Made by a program: the position numbers and the translations under genes. 60,305 nucleotides of DNA from Pseudomonadales bacterium. GTDB lineage: Bacteria; Pseudomonadota; Gammaproteobacteria; Pseudomonadales; Azotimanducaceae. Every line of letters begins with the position of its first letter. Within the stretch, counting starts at the first letter, position 1. Below, piece by piece: positions 35,112-44,216 of this stretch. A model generated the notes under the pieces. The model was not told the DNA's origin. It made no database searches and saw only the letters and a program-made list of their open reading frames with translations. The stretch covers positions 1 through 60,305 of the forward strand of contig JAKUTH010000011.1 of NCBI GenBank assembly GCA_022448085.1, in the 5' to 3' direction.

Positions 35112-36309
35112 CCAATTACTAATTAAGCGATTACCTTCCGTGTGGATTGCGCTTCGATATCTCTTCCGACGGGACAACGTCTATGCGGCTTTAATTAATT
35201 GGGTCTCGTTGGTGGGACTCGTACTCGGAGTAACGATTCTCACAGTGGTGACGAGTGTTATGAATGGATTCGACCAAGAAGTTAAGGGACGGCTTCTAGG
35301 TGTTGTACCGCACGCCTTTATCGAAAAGAGTGTCTTAACTGAAGAGGATAGTGAAGCCGTATTGGCAACGCCGGGTGTCATCAGCGTTGAACGTCTGTAT
35401 CAGGGCGAAGCCATGCTATCCATGCCCGGAGTAGCCCAGGCGGTGAAGGTCTACGGAATTGATACGACGGACGGAGGTGGTTTCATTGCAGACTCGATGG
35501 TGTCTGGTTCGCTTCCGCTGCTACGGGGTGACGGTATTGCACTGGGAGAACCGCTTGTGCGTTTGATGGGACTAGCGCGGGGCGATCCGATAATCCTGGT
35601 TTTTCCGACATCAACGGGATCGGGGATCGTTCCAGCTGTACAACGGTTTCAGCTCGTTGCAACGTTCGCGGTCGGGGCGGATCCAGACTATCAGTTAGCA
35701 ATTATTGATATTGCCCGAATCCAAGAATTGGGAATTACCGATGCTGGGACATTGGGTTGGCGGGTGACGCTGGCCGACCCTCTCTCGATAGGTTCCTGGT
35801 CTTCACCCGTTGACGCTCCTCTACATACCTGGGCCGAACAGTTCGGTGAATTGTTTCGCGCGATCGAGATCGAGAAAGGGATCATGTTTGCGTTATTGGC
35901 AATGGTTGTCGGACTAGCCGCGTTCAATATGGTGTCCGGGCAGGCTTTGTTGGTGAACGATAAGCGAGGAGATATTGCTATCCTGAGCACCATGGGAGCC
36001 CGCCGGGCAGTAATTGTCTCGGTATTTTTGGTTCAGGGACTAGTCATTTCGTTGGTTGGAATCGCACTTGGACTCATCCTTGGCGTAACCATTGCGTCAC
36101 ATGCCGACGCCGTCGTGAAAGCGCTCGAATCGGCAACGGGCTCGAACATGATCGAGGGGACCTATTTTTCGTCCGTTCCCTCCGAAACAAAAGGCAAAGA
36201 CATTGTCGCTATCGCGCTGCTTTCGTTTGGTTTGTGTACGGCTGCGATAGTTCGTCCTACTTTATTGGCGGCCAGAGCGAATCCGGCGCAGGAGTTGCAT
36301 TCGCGCTAG
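35104..36309 (+). CDS. lolE: LolC/LolE-type lipoprotein-releasing permease (second)
   Basis: 401 residues with the same plan as the first permease: WIALRYLFRRDN, one N-terminal membrane helix, SVMNGFDQEVKGRLLGVVPHAFIE, a periplasmic domain and three C-terminal helices with NDKRGDIAILSTMGARR. The two permeases differ clearly, so they form a LolC/LolE heterodimer and not a LolF homodimer. The ATG overlaps the lolD end by 8 bases. The name lolE follows gene order; the two permease assignments may be swapped. Confidence 0.88.
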   Translation: MPNQLLIKRLPSVWIALRYLFRRDNVYAALINWVSLVGLVLGVTILTVVTSVMNGFDQEVKGRLLGVVPHAFIEKSVLTEEDSEAVLATPGVISVERLYQGEAMLSMPGVAQAVKVYGIDTTDGGGFIADSMVSGSLPLLRGDGIALGEPLVRLMGLARGDPIILVFPTSTGSGIVPAVQRFQLVATFAVGADPDYQLAIIDIARIQELGITDAGTLGWRVTLADPLSIGSWSSPVDAPLHTWAEQFGELFRAIEIEKGIMFALLAMVVGLAAFNMVSGQALLVNDKRGDIAILSTMGARRAVIVSVFLVQGLVISLVGIALGLILGVTIASHADAVVKALESATGSNMIEGTYFSSVPSETKGKDIVAIALLSFGLCTAAIVRPTLLAARANPAQELHSR

Positions 36310-36314
36310 AAGTA

Positions 36315-36845
36315 TCAAAAACCGATCTTGCTTTGGCGTCTTGCTGGGCGCTGTTTCCAGCGTCGAACGACGTGCAGTCTCCAGAGTATTCGGGAAACCA
36401 ACATTCCCGATAATCCCGACACCCAGCCGCAGATCAAACAACCGACAAGCAATGGCCACCAGATCTGGCCGATCTGGTTGGAAAGCCAAGCCCAAGAAAG
36501 CTCGACGGTCGTGATGGTCACTTGAGTATCGAGCAACCAGGCGCCCAGCTTATAGGCGAAGAAAAACATAGGGCCCATGGTTAACGGGTTGGTAACCCAT
36601 GTGACGGCGACCGAAAGCGCGATGTTGCATCGGCCGATGAGCGCCATCGATGCGGCCGCGAGCATTTGTGTGGGAATCGGTAAAAATGCGCAAAAGAGGC
36701 CGATAAAAAAGGCGCCACCGACTGACCGACGGTGTAAATGCCAAAGCTCGGGTTCGAGTAAACGATGACCCCAAATCCGAAATAGCGTGTGCTCACGCAT
36801 GGATTCTCGGGTTGGCAAATAACGTTTGATGAATGGGTATGGCAC
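36315..36845 (-). CDS. DUF2062 membrane protein
   Basis: 176-residue membrane protein of the DUF2062 family: SVGGAFFIGLFCAFLPIPTQMLAAA and VTWVTNPLTMGPMFFFAYKLGAWLL are the two diagnostic segments, with about three or four membrane helices. Its function is unknown; the genes often lie near comEC, exbBD, lpxK and msbA in this class, as here. It converges with lolE, with a gap of 5 bases. Confidence 0.85.
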   Translation of the reverse strand: MPYPFIKRYLPTRESMREHTLFRIWGHRLLEPELWHLHRRSVGGAFFIGLFCAFLPIPTQMLAAASMALIGRCNIALSVAVTWVTNPLTMGPMFFFAYKLGAWLLDTQVTITTVELSWAWLSNQIGQIWWPLLVGCLICGWVSGLSGMLVSRILWRLHVVRRWKQRPARRQSKIGF

Positions 36846-37165
36846 GAGACTCGCATTATGCCTGCGGGGATTTCAAATAGTCGTTTGGCACCTGCGGGTT
36901 GGTGTATGCGCGAGTCGAGAAGGAACATTAAGGTCTTATTCGGCTTCGACGATATTGATTTGGTCGTGTCGATTTTGTTGAGAGAACGTTGATGAGAGGC
37001 AACGTTGCGAGGGGATATTGGCATGAACCAGCCTGTACAGTCGCTCCCGATGCATGTAATAGGGATACGCGAGGTTTGATGTCGTAGCTATATAATTCTG
37101 ATGCGAATGATGAATGCCGCTCGATCAACTTCGCGCGATGAATGGCGGATGCACGAGGTTACTGC
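36846..37165. other. Intergenic region before galU
   Basis: About 320 bases between the divergent DUF2062 gene and galU. I see no convincing small gene. A TATAAT at 37091-37096 is a good -10 candidate for galU, though no clear -35 sits 17 bases upstream. A GAGG 8 bases before the ATG at 37166 serves as the ribosome site. Nothing else recognised. Confidence 0.4.
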
Positions 37166-37999
37166 ATGTTAAATAAGTGTCTATTTCCAGTGGCCGGATA
37201 CGGCACTCGGTTTTTACCGGCCACCAAATCGATGCCAAAAGAAATGTTACCGATACTTGATAAGCCGCTTATTCAGTACGGAGTTGAGGAAGCTTCAGCA
37301 GCGGGTCTACGTGACATTGGATTCGTGACCGGTCGAGGGAAGCGCGCCATCGAGGATCACTTTGACGTTAGTTATGAATTAGAAGATCAGGTGAAGGGGA
37401 CTGCAAAGGAAAGAGCCCTATTAGGCATCCGTGATCTGATCAATGAATGTACTTTTTCCTACACTCGTCAAGTACAAATGAAGGGATTGGGACACGCAAT
37501 TCTTTGCGGTCGTTCGATTATGGGAGACGAGCCTTTCGCTGTCGTGTTGGCCGATGACCTTTGTTTCGGCGAGGGAGGCGGCGTACTCGCTCAAATGCTT
37601 GAGATTTTTACACAGCACCGGACCAGCGTTGTCGCTATTGAAGAAGTACCCGCTGAGAATACTCATCAATATGGCGTGATCGCGGGGGACGAAGTGTCAA
37701 AAGATTTATACAGCGTGTCGAACATGATCGAAAAACCCGAGCCAGGTACGGCACCTTCCAATTTAGCGATCGTTGGCCGATACATCCTTACGCCGGACAT
37801 ATTTGAAATATTGGGACAGACCCCACCAGATAAGAGAGGCGAGATCCAGATTACTGATGCGCTCGTCGAACAAGCGAAACAGGGAGGAGTGCTTGCTTAC
37901 CGATTTAAAGGCAAACGTTTTGATTGTGGCTCTTTGGCGGGGTATGTACAGGCAACGAATTTTTGTTATGAAAAGCTTCTTTCGAAAGGGGAGAAATAG
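37166..37999 (+). CDS. galU: UTP-glucose-1-phosphate uridylyltransferase GalU
   Basis: GalU makes UDP-glucose, the donor for surface polysaccharides, in the cytoplasm. The nucleotidyltransferase signature is LFPVAGYGTRFLPATKSMPKEMLP at the N-terminus; FAVVLADDL is the metal-binding region, and PEPGTAPSNLAIVGRYIL and KRFDCGSLAGYVQAT are typical. The frame opens at 37142, but the ATG at 37166 has a GAGG in front and starts right at the fold (277 residues). It lies ahead of lipid A genes, though with a gap of 134 bases. Confidence 0.95.
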   Translation: MLNKCLFPVAGYGTRFLPATKSMPKEMLPILDKPLIQYGVEEASAAGLRDIGFVTGRGKRAIEDHFDVSYELEDQVKGTAKERALLGIRDLINECTFSYTRQVQMKGLGHAILCGRSIMGDEPFAVVLADDLCFGEGGGVLAQMLEIFTQHRTSVVAIEEVPAENTHQYGVIAGDEVSKDLYSVSNMIEKPEPGTAPSNLAIVGRYILTPDIFEILGQTPPDKRGEIQITDALVEQAKQGGVLAYRFKGKRFDCGSLAGYVQATNFCYEKLLSKGEK

Positions 38000-38133
38000 A
38001 ACGACTTGAAAAAGGAACGATCTCATGGCGAGAGGTGGTGGATAATACCGCACGTAGTTAGCGGTCGTATAAAGGTCGCGGTTTTGGGGATCTTGGTTTT
38101 GGTTGGGCAGTACCTACAGACGAGACGCACTGG

Positions 38134-40986
38134 GTGAAGTCTGAGATGAGTGCTTCGGGGTCTCCGAGCACGGGTGACTGGGCTCTTTATCGCCGTCTGC
38201 TGCGATATCTAAAGGGGCAGTGGCTTCTCTTTTACGTGGCCGTCATTGGTTTTTTACTCGCTGCTGGTGCCGAGGCTTTTTTTGCGCAAGTACTGGGGCA
38301 GGTCGTCGACTCTTTTGACGCGGATTCCGACCTTCACATTTGGTACTTCCCTTCGCTGATCGTGTTAGCGGCGCTCGTACGCGCTTGTGGGTCGATCACT
38401 GGGGAACTCCTCCTCTCACGCATTTCATTTCGCGTAGTCCATATTCTTCGGTGTGAACTTTTCGATCGCTTGCTGGTGGTGCCTAGCGAATTTTTCGAAG
38501 CAAGTGCACAAGGGCAGATCGTCTCTCGATTGACGTTCACGACTGCTCAGTTACGGGATACTGCGACGGACGCGCTGAAGATCATCTTCCAAGATGGTGG
38601 GAAATTAGTTGTATTGCTTGCGTTTATGTTCTGGCAGAACCGGCTGTTGACGGCAATTTTCCTATTAGTTACCCCATTGGTCGGCGGAGTCGTCCGATAC
38701 GCATCCAAGCGTTTTCGACGTATAAGCGAACGTATTCAGAGTTCCATGGGCGATGTGACGCACGTTGCCTCGGAGGCAGTCACCGGTTACCGCGTCATGC
38801 GTGCTTTTGGCGGGGAGAAATACGAACGAGGTCGATTCTTGTTGGCTAGCGATCGCAACCGTCGGCAAAACTTGAAAATGGTCGCGACCAAGGCGTCCAG
38901 CGCACAAGTTATTCAGGTGTTTGTAGCCGTCACGATTGGCGGTTTGATTGGATTGGTGTTCCAGCCGGACATCGTTGGCGCCATGACGAGAGGGGAGCTG
39001 ATTACGTATATTGGTTTGGCTGGTTTGCTCGCGAGTCCTATCAAGCGACTGTCTGACGTCAATGCACGATTGCAACGTGGTCTTGCGGCGGCGAGCGACG
39101 TTTTTTCGCAGATTGATGAAGATGCCGAGCGAAATGAGGGAACTCATGAGGGCGTTCGTGTTAGCGGTAAAGTTGAGTTTCGAAATGTTTCGTTTCGTTA
39201 TTCGACCGGCGAACACGATGCGCTTTCGGATATCGACATCACGATTCAACCTGGTCAAACAATCGCTTTGGTCGGGCGGTCTGGCGGTGGGAAGTCGACC
39301 TTGGTGAGCTTGCTCGCGCGGTTTTACGAGCCAACCGACGGAGAGATATCCCTAGATGGTGTTCCAGTCACCCAATACAAATTAAGCAATCTTCGTCAAC
39401 AAATCGCGCTGGTTAGCCAGGAAGTCGTGCTATTCAACGACACGTTGCGGGCAAACGTAGCCTATGGATCACTTGGCGATGCGTCCGACGACGACATTTT
39501 CGAAGCGCTTGGTCGCGCCAACGCAGAAGAATTTGTCCGGTCGTTGCCTAACGGGTTGGATACCGAACTAGGCGATAACGGTGTTCTGCTTTCTGGGGGA
39601 CAGCGTCAGCGAATAGCGATTGCGCGGGCATTCCTAAAAAACGCGCCACTTTTGATTCTCGATGAAGCGACTTCAGACCTAGACACTGAGTCCGAGCGCC
39701 TCATTCAGAATGCGCTCAACGAGGTCATGCGGGATCGAACCACCGTCGTTATTGCCCATCGCTTATCGACGATCGAAAAAGCTGACGTTATATATGTGCT
39801 GGATGGAGGCGCGATTGTCCAACAAGGACGCCACGACGAGCTTGTGGGGCAAGACGGGCCCTACCGCGTGTTGTATCGATCACAGTTCGAAGACGATGAT
39901 GGTGTAACCAACAAGATCACTCAAGAATCTACGCCGATCGAGGTCGACCTGGATAGTCACGAAGCTCGCGGCAGCATGTTGGTCCGGGCATGGTACGACG
40001 ACAGTTTTTGGCCTCGGGTACTTCAGCCCTTCGCGGCACTATTTGGGTGGATTGTCCGCAAACGGCGGAGTCGATACGTTACAGGATGGTCTTCTTCGTG
40101 GCGTGCCCCTGTACCTGTCGTGGTCGTCGGCAATATCAATGTCGGTGGTACGGGCAAGACTCCACTCGTCATTTGGTTGTCGAAGTGGCTGATGGCAGGG
40201 GGAAAACGCGTAGGAATAGTCAGCCGTGGTTATGGCGGTAAGGCGAGATTCCCGCTTCGGGTTAATAACGATTCGAGTACGGAGGATGCGGGGGATGAAG
40301 CGCCAATGTTGGCCGCGCGTACTGGTTGTCCCGTAGTCGTTGATCCGGACCGCGTTCGTGCCGTCAAGACCTTGTTGTCGGTGAACCAAATTGACGTCGT
40401 TATATCAGACGACGGCCTACAACATTATGCACTGGAACGAGACATCGAAATCGCCGTGGTGGACGGATATCGCGGGCTGGGTAATGGCCGCCTTCTACCG
40501 GCCGGACCGCTACGTGAACCGGCATCAAGGTTAGCGGAAGTGGACTGGGTTGTGGCCAATGGTAGGGCGACCGGCCTCGTTGAAGGTGAGTCGGTGATGA
40601 AGGCGGTCGCGACAGCGTTCGTTAATTTGCGAAGTCACGAACGAGTCTTGCCTCAGAAATTTGCAGAAAGGATTCATGGCCCTTTGTACGCAATCGCAGG
40701 TGTCGGAAACCCGGCTAGGTTTGCGCACTCGTTGATCGGGTTAGGACTCGATCCCGTAGTGCGAGCGTTCCCCGATCATCATTCATTTAGTGTCGAAGAT
40801 CTCTCGGTCCCGGCTCATGCGACGGTTGTTGTTACGGAAAAAGACGCCGGTAAAGTCCGGGTGATGGATCAGTTGCCTAACGAAGTCTGGTATCTCGAGA
40901 TCGAAGTATTGTTGAACGACGAGGATGAACGCCGAATTGCTAAAGTGTTTGAGCGACATGGCATATCAATAGAGACTGTCTCGTGA
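38134..40986 (+). CDS. msbA-lpxK: MsbA-LpxK fusion: lipid A flippase plus tetraacyldisaccharide 4'-kinase
   Basis: One continuous 950-codon frame joins two lipid A proteins. Residues 1 to about 590 are MsbA: a six-helix exporter domain (about 15-310), then an ABC domain with Walker A GRSGGGKST (381-389), signature LSGGQ (486-490) and Walker B ending at Asp510. A polar linker of about 25 residues follows. Residues 615-950 are LpxK: VVVVGNINVGGTGKTP has the P-loop GGTGKT (671-676), SRGYGG and SDDGLQHYALERD follow, and HHSFSVEDL is near the end. MsbA flips lipid A; LpxK phosphorylates its precursor on the cytoplasmic face. The start may be GTG 38134 or ATG 38146. No strong ribosome site precedes the internal ATG at 39976. 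Confidence 0.92.
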   Translation: MKSEMSASGSPSTGDWALYRRLLRYLKGQWLLFYVAVIGFLLAAGAEAFFAQVLGQVVDSFDADSDLHIWYFPSLIVLAALVRACGSITGELLLSRISFRVVHILRCELFDRLLVVPSEFFEASAQGQIVSRLTFTTAQLRDTATDALKIIFQDGGKLVVLLAFMFWQNRLLTAIFLLVTPLVGGVVRYASKRFRRISERIQSSMGDVTHVASEAVTGYRVMRAFGGEKYERGRFLLASDRNRRQNLKMVATKASSAQVIQVFVAVTIGGLIGLVFQPDIVGAMTRGELITYIGLAGLLASPIKRLSDVNARLQRGLAAASDVFSQIDEDAERNEGTHEGVRVSGKVEFRNVSFRYSTGEHDALSDIDITIQPGQTIALVGRSGGGKSTLVSLLARFYEPTDGEISLDGVPVTQYKLSNLRQQIALVSQEVVLFNDTLRANVAYGSLGDASDDDIFEALGRANAEEFVRSLPNGLDTELGDNGVLLSGGQRQRIAIARAFLKNAPLLILDEATSDLDTESERLIQNALNEVMRDRTTVVIAHRLSTIEKADVIYVLDGGAIVQQGRHDELVGQDGPYRVLYRSQFEDDDGVTNKITQESTPIEVDLDSHEARGSMLVRAWYDDSFWPRVLQPFAALFGWIVRKRRSRYVTGWSSSWRAPVPVVVVGNINVGGTGKTPLVIWLSKWLMAGGKRVGIVSRGYGGKARFPLRVNNDSSTEDAGDEAPMLAARTGCPVVVDPDRVRAVKTLLSVNQIDVVISDDGLQHYALERDIEIAVVDGYRGLGNGRLLPAGPLREPASRLAEVDWVVANGRATGLVEGESVMKAVATAFVNLRSHERVLPQKFAERIHGPLYAIAGVGNPARFAHSLIGLGLDPVVRAFPDHHSFSVEDLSVPAHATVVVTEKDAGKVRVMDQLPNEVWYLEIEVLLNDEDERRIAKVFERHGISIETVS

Positions 40987-41744
40987 GTGAGTTTAGAGTA
41001 GTGATTCCTGCCAGATATGGTTCAACGCGGCTACCCGGAAAACCTTTAATCGATCTGGCGGGGAAGCCCATGATCGTGAGGGTTGTGGAACAGGTAACGC
41101 AATCCGATGCTATCGACATAGTCGTGGCGACAGATGACGAGCGTGTCGAACAGGTCGTGACAACAACGGGTGCAAGAGCCGTCATGACCGATGCCAATCA
41201 TGTGTCAGGATCTGATCGCGTAATGGAAGTTGCGCGGCGCAATAACTGGGGAAGTAACGAGCTCGTCGTTAATGTTCAAGGCGATGAGCCCCTTATTCCG
41301 CCGACGGTCATTAACCAGGTTGCTAGTCTTTTGGCCGACGGCCGACACGATGTAGCGACACTGTATACAACGATTAACGAGCGAACTGATGTGTTTGATC
41401 CGAGTGTCGTTAAATTAGTAGCGACAACGGAGGGTTCAGCGTTGTATTTTTCTCGCGCGCCCATGCCTTGGTTGCGAGACAACTTCGAAAAAGGCGAGCA
41501 GGGTGTCATAGGCGACGGGTGGAAACGGCACATCGGGATATACGCGTATCGTTTGTCCGCATTGGAAGCTTTCGTTGCTTTGCCGCGGGGTAGATTGGAA
41601 TCCGTTGAGTCGCTGGAGCAACTCCGATTCTTAGAGAATGGTTATTCGATCGCAGTGAGCGAAGCAGTCCATGAGGTCCCTCAAGGCGTTGATACCCAGG
41701 TCGACGCTGACCGAGTGATTGCGAGACTGCGCGAAGCGTCGTGA
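40983..41744 (+). CDS. kdsB: KdsB, CMP-Kdo synthetase
   Basis: 3-deoxy-manno-octulosonate cytidylyltransferase, which activates Kdo for lipid A core synthesis. IPARYGSTRLPGKPL at the N-terminus is the nucleotide-binding signature, followed by VATDDERV and VNVQGDEPLIPP (metal site), AVMTDANHVSGSDRVMEVA and the C-terminal HIGIYAYR. 253 residues, typical length. It starts with GTG, overlapping the lpxK stop as GTGA, so translation is coupled to the MsbA-LpxK fusion. Confidence 0.95.
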   Translation: MSEFRVVIPARYGSTRLPGKPLIDLAGKPMIVRVVEQVTQSDAIDIVVATDDERVEQVVTTTGARAVMTDANHVSGSDRVMEVARRNNWGSNELVVNVQGDEPLIPPTVINQVASLLADGRHDVATLYTTINERTDVFDPSVVKLVATTEGSALYFSRAPMPWLRDNFEKGEQGVIGDGWKRHIGIYAYRLSALEAFVALPRGRLESVESLEQLRFLENGYSIAVSEAVHEVPQGVDTQVDADRVIARLREAS

Positions 41745-41776
41745 CGTTGTTGCGGTGGCGACGACACCACGAACCG

Positions 41777-42547
41777 TCACTTGGGTTGCATTCGGATCCC
41801 GGCATCTAGCCGTATCGTTTCTCCGTTGAGATAGGGATTTTCGACGATTTGTTTCGCGAGTAGGGCATATTCTGGCGCGTCACCCAGTCGTTTTGGAAAC
41901 TGGACCATCTCAATCAACGGCAAGCGGACCTTGTCTGACGCCCCCGACATCATTGGGGTTTCGAATATTCCCGGGGCGATAGTACAAACGCGGATCCCCG
42001 AACGAGAAAGGTCGCGAGCGATAGGTAAGGTCATCCCAACGACGCCCCCTTTGCTCGCGCTATAACCGGCTTGGCCGATTTGCCCATCATATGCCGCAAC
42101 CGAAGCAGTATTAATGATGACTCCGCGTTCGCCATCTTCGTTTTGTGGCTCGTTTGTCGCCATTCTTTGCGCACACAGTCGAAGTGTGTTGAACGTACCT
42201 ACCAAATTCACCTGGATGACGAAGTTGAAAGCGTCGAGTGATAAGGGGCCGTCTCGACCTAGTGTTCGCCCCGCGGCACCAATTCCGGCGCAATTGACGT
42301 TGATGTGAATTGCGCCAAATCGTTCTAGAACGCCGTCAACAGCATCTGCTGCCGATTGTGAATCGGAGACATTGACGGTGAAAGCATGGGCATCGTTCCC
42401 GAGCTCGGCGGCAGACTGGGCTGCCAGCTCGCCGTTCAGGTCTAACAACGCGACCTTGCCCCCGTTAGCGACGATGGTTTCCGCGGTCGCTCGTCCAAGA
42501 CCGGAGGCTCCCCCCGTGATGACTGCCACTTTGTCTCTTATGTCCAT
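41777..42547 (-). CDS. Short-chain dehydrogenase, 3-hydroxyacyl-CoA dehydrogenase type 2 (HSD10)-like
   Basis: 256-residue SDR with VAVITGGASGLGRATAE (cofactor motif TGxxxGxG), LLDLNGE (the Asp favours NAD), NCAG, INTASV and the catalytic YSASKGG. The segment GMTLPIARDLSRSGIRV and the C-terminal NPYLNGETIRLDAGIRMQP closely match animal HSD17B10 and bacterial relatives that oxidise 3-hydroxyacyl-CoA. GAGG lies 7 bases before the ATG. It is divergent from the AlkB-like gene and unrelated to the cell-wall genes around it. Confidence 0.85.
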   Translation of the reverse strand: MDIRDKVAVITGGASGLGRATAETIVANGGKVALLDLNGELAAQSAAELGNDAHAFTVNVSDSQSAADAVDGVLERFGAIHINVNCAGIGAAGRTLGRDGPLSLDAFNFVIQVNLVGTFNTLRLCAQRMATNEPQNEDGERGVIINTASVAAYDGQIGQAGYSASKGGVVGMTLPIARDLSRSGIRVCTIAPGIFETPMMSGASDKVRLPLIEMVQFPKRLGDAPEYALLAKQIVENPYLNGETIRLDAGIRMQPK

Positions 42548-42593
42548 TGGGAATTCCTCGGTACTAAGTTACGCAAAAGGTAGTATATCGTTG

Positions 42594-43205
42594 GTGGATA
42601 TTTATGAACCCCCAGCCGACGCGCAAAGCCGAGGGACTCGGTTCGAGAATCAACAATTCTTGTATTTGGAAGATTTCTTAAAGACCGCGAACGCGACCAA
42701 CTTGTTGGATCATTGCCTTCGCGATATCAATTGGCATCGAGAAACCGTAACGATGTTCGGATCGAAATACCGGGCCCCAAGACTGACGGCGTGGTATGCC
42801 AACCCGGACTGTTCTTATCATTACAGTGGAACATCCCGACCAGGGGAGCCATGGACCGAATGCTTGGCGGGGACCTGCGCGTTGATCAAACGTCGACTTC
42901 GACACCCGTTTGATTTCATGCTTGCGAATCGTTACCGATCTGGGTCTGACTACGTGGGTTGGCATAGCGATAACGAACGGGATATGGGAGTACACCCGGT
43001 GATCGCTTCGTTGAGCTTAGGAGCATCGCGCGTATTTCGGGTACGTCCAAGGTCAGGTGGTAAGAGTAAAGGATTGTTGTTGCGGCATGGGTCTCTGTTG
43101 GTGATGTGGGGTGATAGCCAAACATTGTTCAAACACAGCGTTCCGCGGACCGCTCAACCCGTGGGTGAGCGGGTCAATTTGACCTTCAGGTACGTCTCTA
43201 AATGA
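42594..43205 (+). CDS. AlkB-like 2-oxoglutarate/iron dioxygenase
   Basis: About 203 residues of the AlkB family, which repairs alkylated bases by oxidation. The iron ligands are His and Asp in GWHSDNERDM and the later His in LFKHSVPR; the 2-oxoglutarate Arg is in ERVNLTFRYV. ARFENQQFLYLEDFL starts the typical fold, and APRLTAWYANPDCSYHYSG is the nucleotide recognition lid. The frame is open far upstream (42372) through the divergent SDR gene, but family length fits a start at GTG 42594 or TTG 42591; neither has a strong ribosome site. It overlaps murB as ATGA. Confidence 0.85.
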   Translation: MDIYEPPADAQSRGTRFENQQFLYLEDFLKTANATNLLDHCLRDINWHRETVTMFGSKYRAPRLTAWYANPDCSYHYSGTSRPGEPWTECLAGTCALIKRRLRHPFDFMLANRYRSGSDYVGWHSDNERDMGVHPVIASLSLGASRVFRVRPRSGGKSKGLLLRHGSLLVMWGDSQTLFKHSVPRTAQPVGERVNLTFRYVSK

Positions 43206-44206
43206 GACGAGTAAGCAATGCATGTCTTACGCGGGCCAATAGCTTTGGACTTGAGAGCACGGCGGAAGAATTGCTGGAGGTTTCGAGTGTTGACGAGTTA
43301 CTGGAGTCGCTGGAGCATTCGCCTTCCGCAACGATTCTGGGTGAAGGCTCGAACGTCGTTTTGCATCGTCACCTGCCGGGATTGGTGATTCGCGTGCGAA
43401 TACGTGGAATCTCGGTAAAACGCGTCGCCGAGAGTGCCTACCGCATCCGGGTCGGGGCGGGAGAACGTTGGAACGAACTCGTGCGGTCGTTGCTAGGTCG
43501 GGGCATTCGAGGCCTCGAAAACCTCTCGTTAATACCGGGATCGGTTGGCGCTGCGCCGTATCAGAATATCGGCGCATACGGACGAGAGTTAGGCCCCATG
43601 GTCGAAAGTGTCGAAGTCGTTGATCGCGGTGAAATGGCTACCAGAACTCTACCCGCGGCGGAATGTGAGTTTAGATACCGCGATAGTGTTTTCAAAAGCG
43701 GTAGTCCCAAACGTTATGTCATTACCTATGTGAATATACGTACCGGCGACCAAGCGGTAGAGACCGGTTATCCAGATATCCATACCGAACTTCGTAAGCT
43801 CGGTTGTGGCTGTCCGAACCCTATACACGTGGCCAACGCCGTAATTAGAGTACGACGTCGAAAACTTCCCGATCCTCGGCTTATTGGTAACGTCGGTAGT
43901 TTTTTCAAAAACCCACTGCTGTCCTCGAAAGACTTCGACCTGTTACGCGGGAAGTGCGAAATACAAGGGTTCGAAGAGCGGGCGTTGGTGAAGGTGTCCG
44001 CAGCGCGCCTAATTGAAGCGTCGGGTTGGAAAGGCTTTAGAGACGGGGCGGTCGCAGTATGGCACCGTCAGCCACTGGTATTGATAAATACCGGTGGTGC
44101 AACGGCCACCAACGTACTCGGATTAGCGAACAGGATCGTCGATGATGTGCACCGGCGCTATGGCGTTGCTTTGGACCGCGAGCCGATCGAAATAGGGCGA
44201 CCATGA
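43202..44206 (+). CDS. murB: MurB, UDP-N-acetylenolpyruvoylglucosamine reductase
   Basis: FAD enzyme that completes UDP-N-acetylmuramic acid for peptidoglycan. ILGEGSNVVL is the FAD-phosphate site, LSLIPGSVGAAPYQNIGAYG and FRYRDSVFK hold the substrate-binding and catalytic Ser/Arg region of the type I enzyme, and NVGSFFKNP carries the Ser and a second catalytic region. IRGLENLS precedes the IPG motif. 334 residues, typical for E. coli-type MurB. ATG overlaps the dioxygenase stop, so both are probably co-translated. Confidence 0.93.
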   Translation: MRRVSNACLTRANSFGLESTAEELLEVSSVDELLESLEHSPSATILGEGSNVVLHRHLPGLVIRVRIRGISVKRVAESAYRIRVGAGERWNELVRSLLGRGIRGLENLSLIPGSVGAAPYQNIGAYGRELGPMVESVEVVDRGEMATRTLPAAECEFRYRDSVFKSGSPKRYVITYVNIRTGDQAVETGYPDIHTELRKLGCGCPNPIHVANAVIRVRRRKLPDPRLIGNVGSFFKNPLLSSKDFDLLRGKCEIQGFEERALVKVSAARLIEASGWKGFRDGAVAVWHRQPLVLINTGGATATNVLGLANRIVDDVHRRYGVALDREPIEIGRP

Positions 44207-44216
44207 TGTTGTGCGA

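Noticed and set aside
39890..39990. MsbA-LpxK fusion as an assembly artefact
   Set aside because: The frame, codon use and linker composition are continuous and no stop is present; kept as a real fusion pending reads.
42372..42593. Upstream extension of the AlkB-like frame
   Set aside because: Runs through the divergent short-chain dehydrogenase gene and adds 74 residues with no family match.
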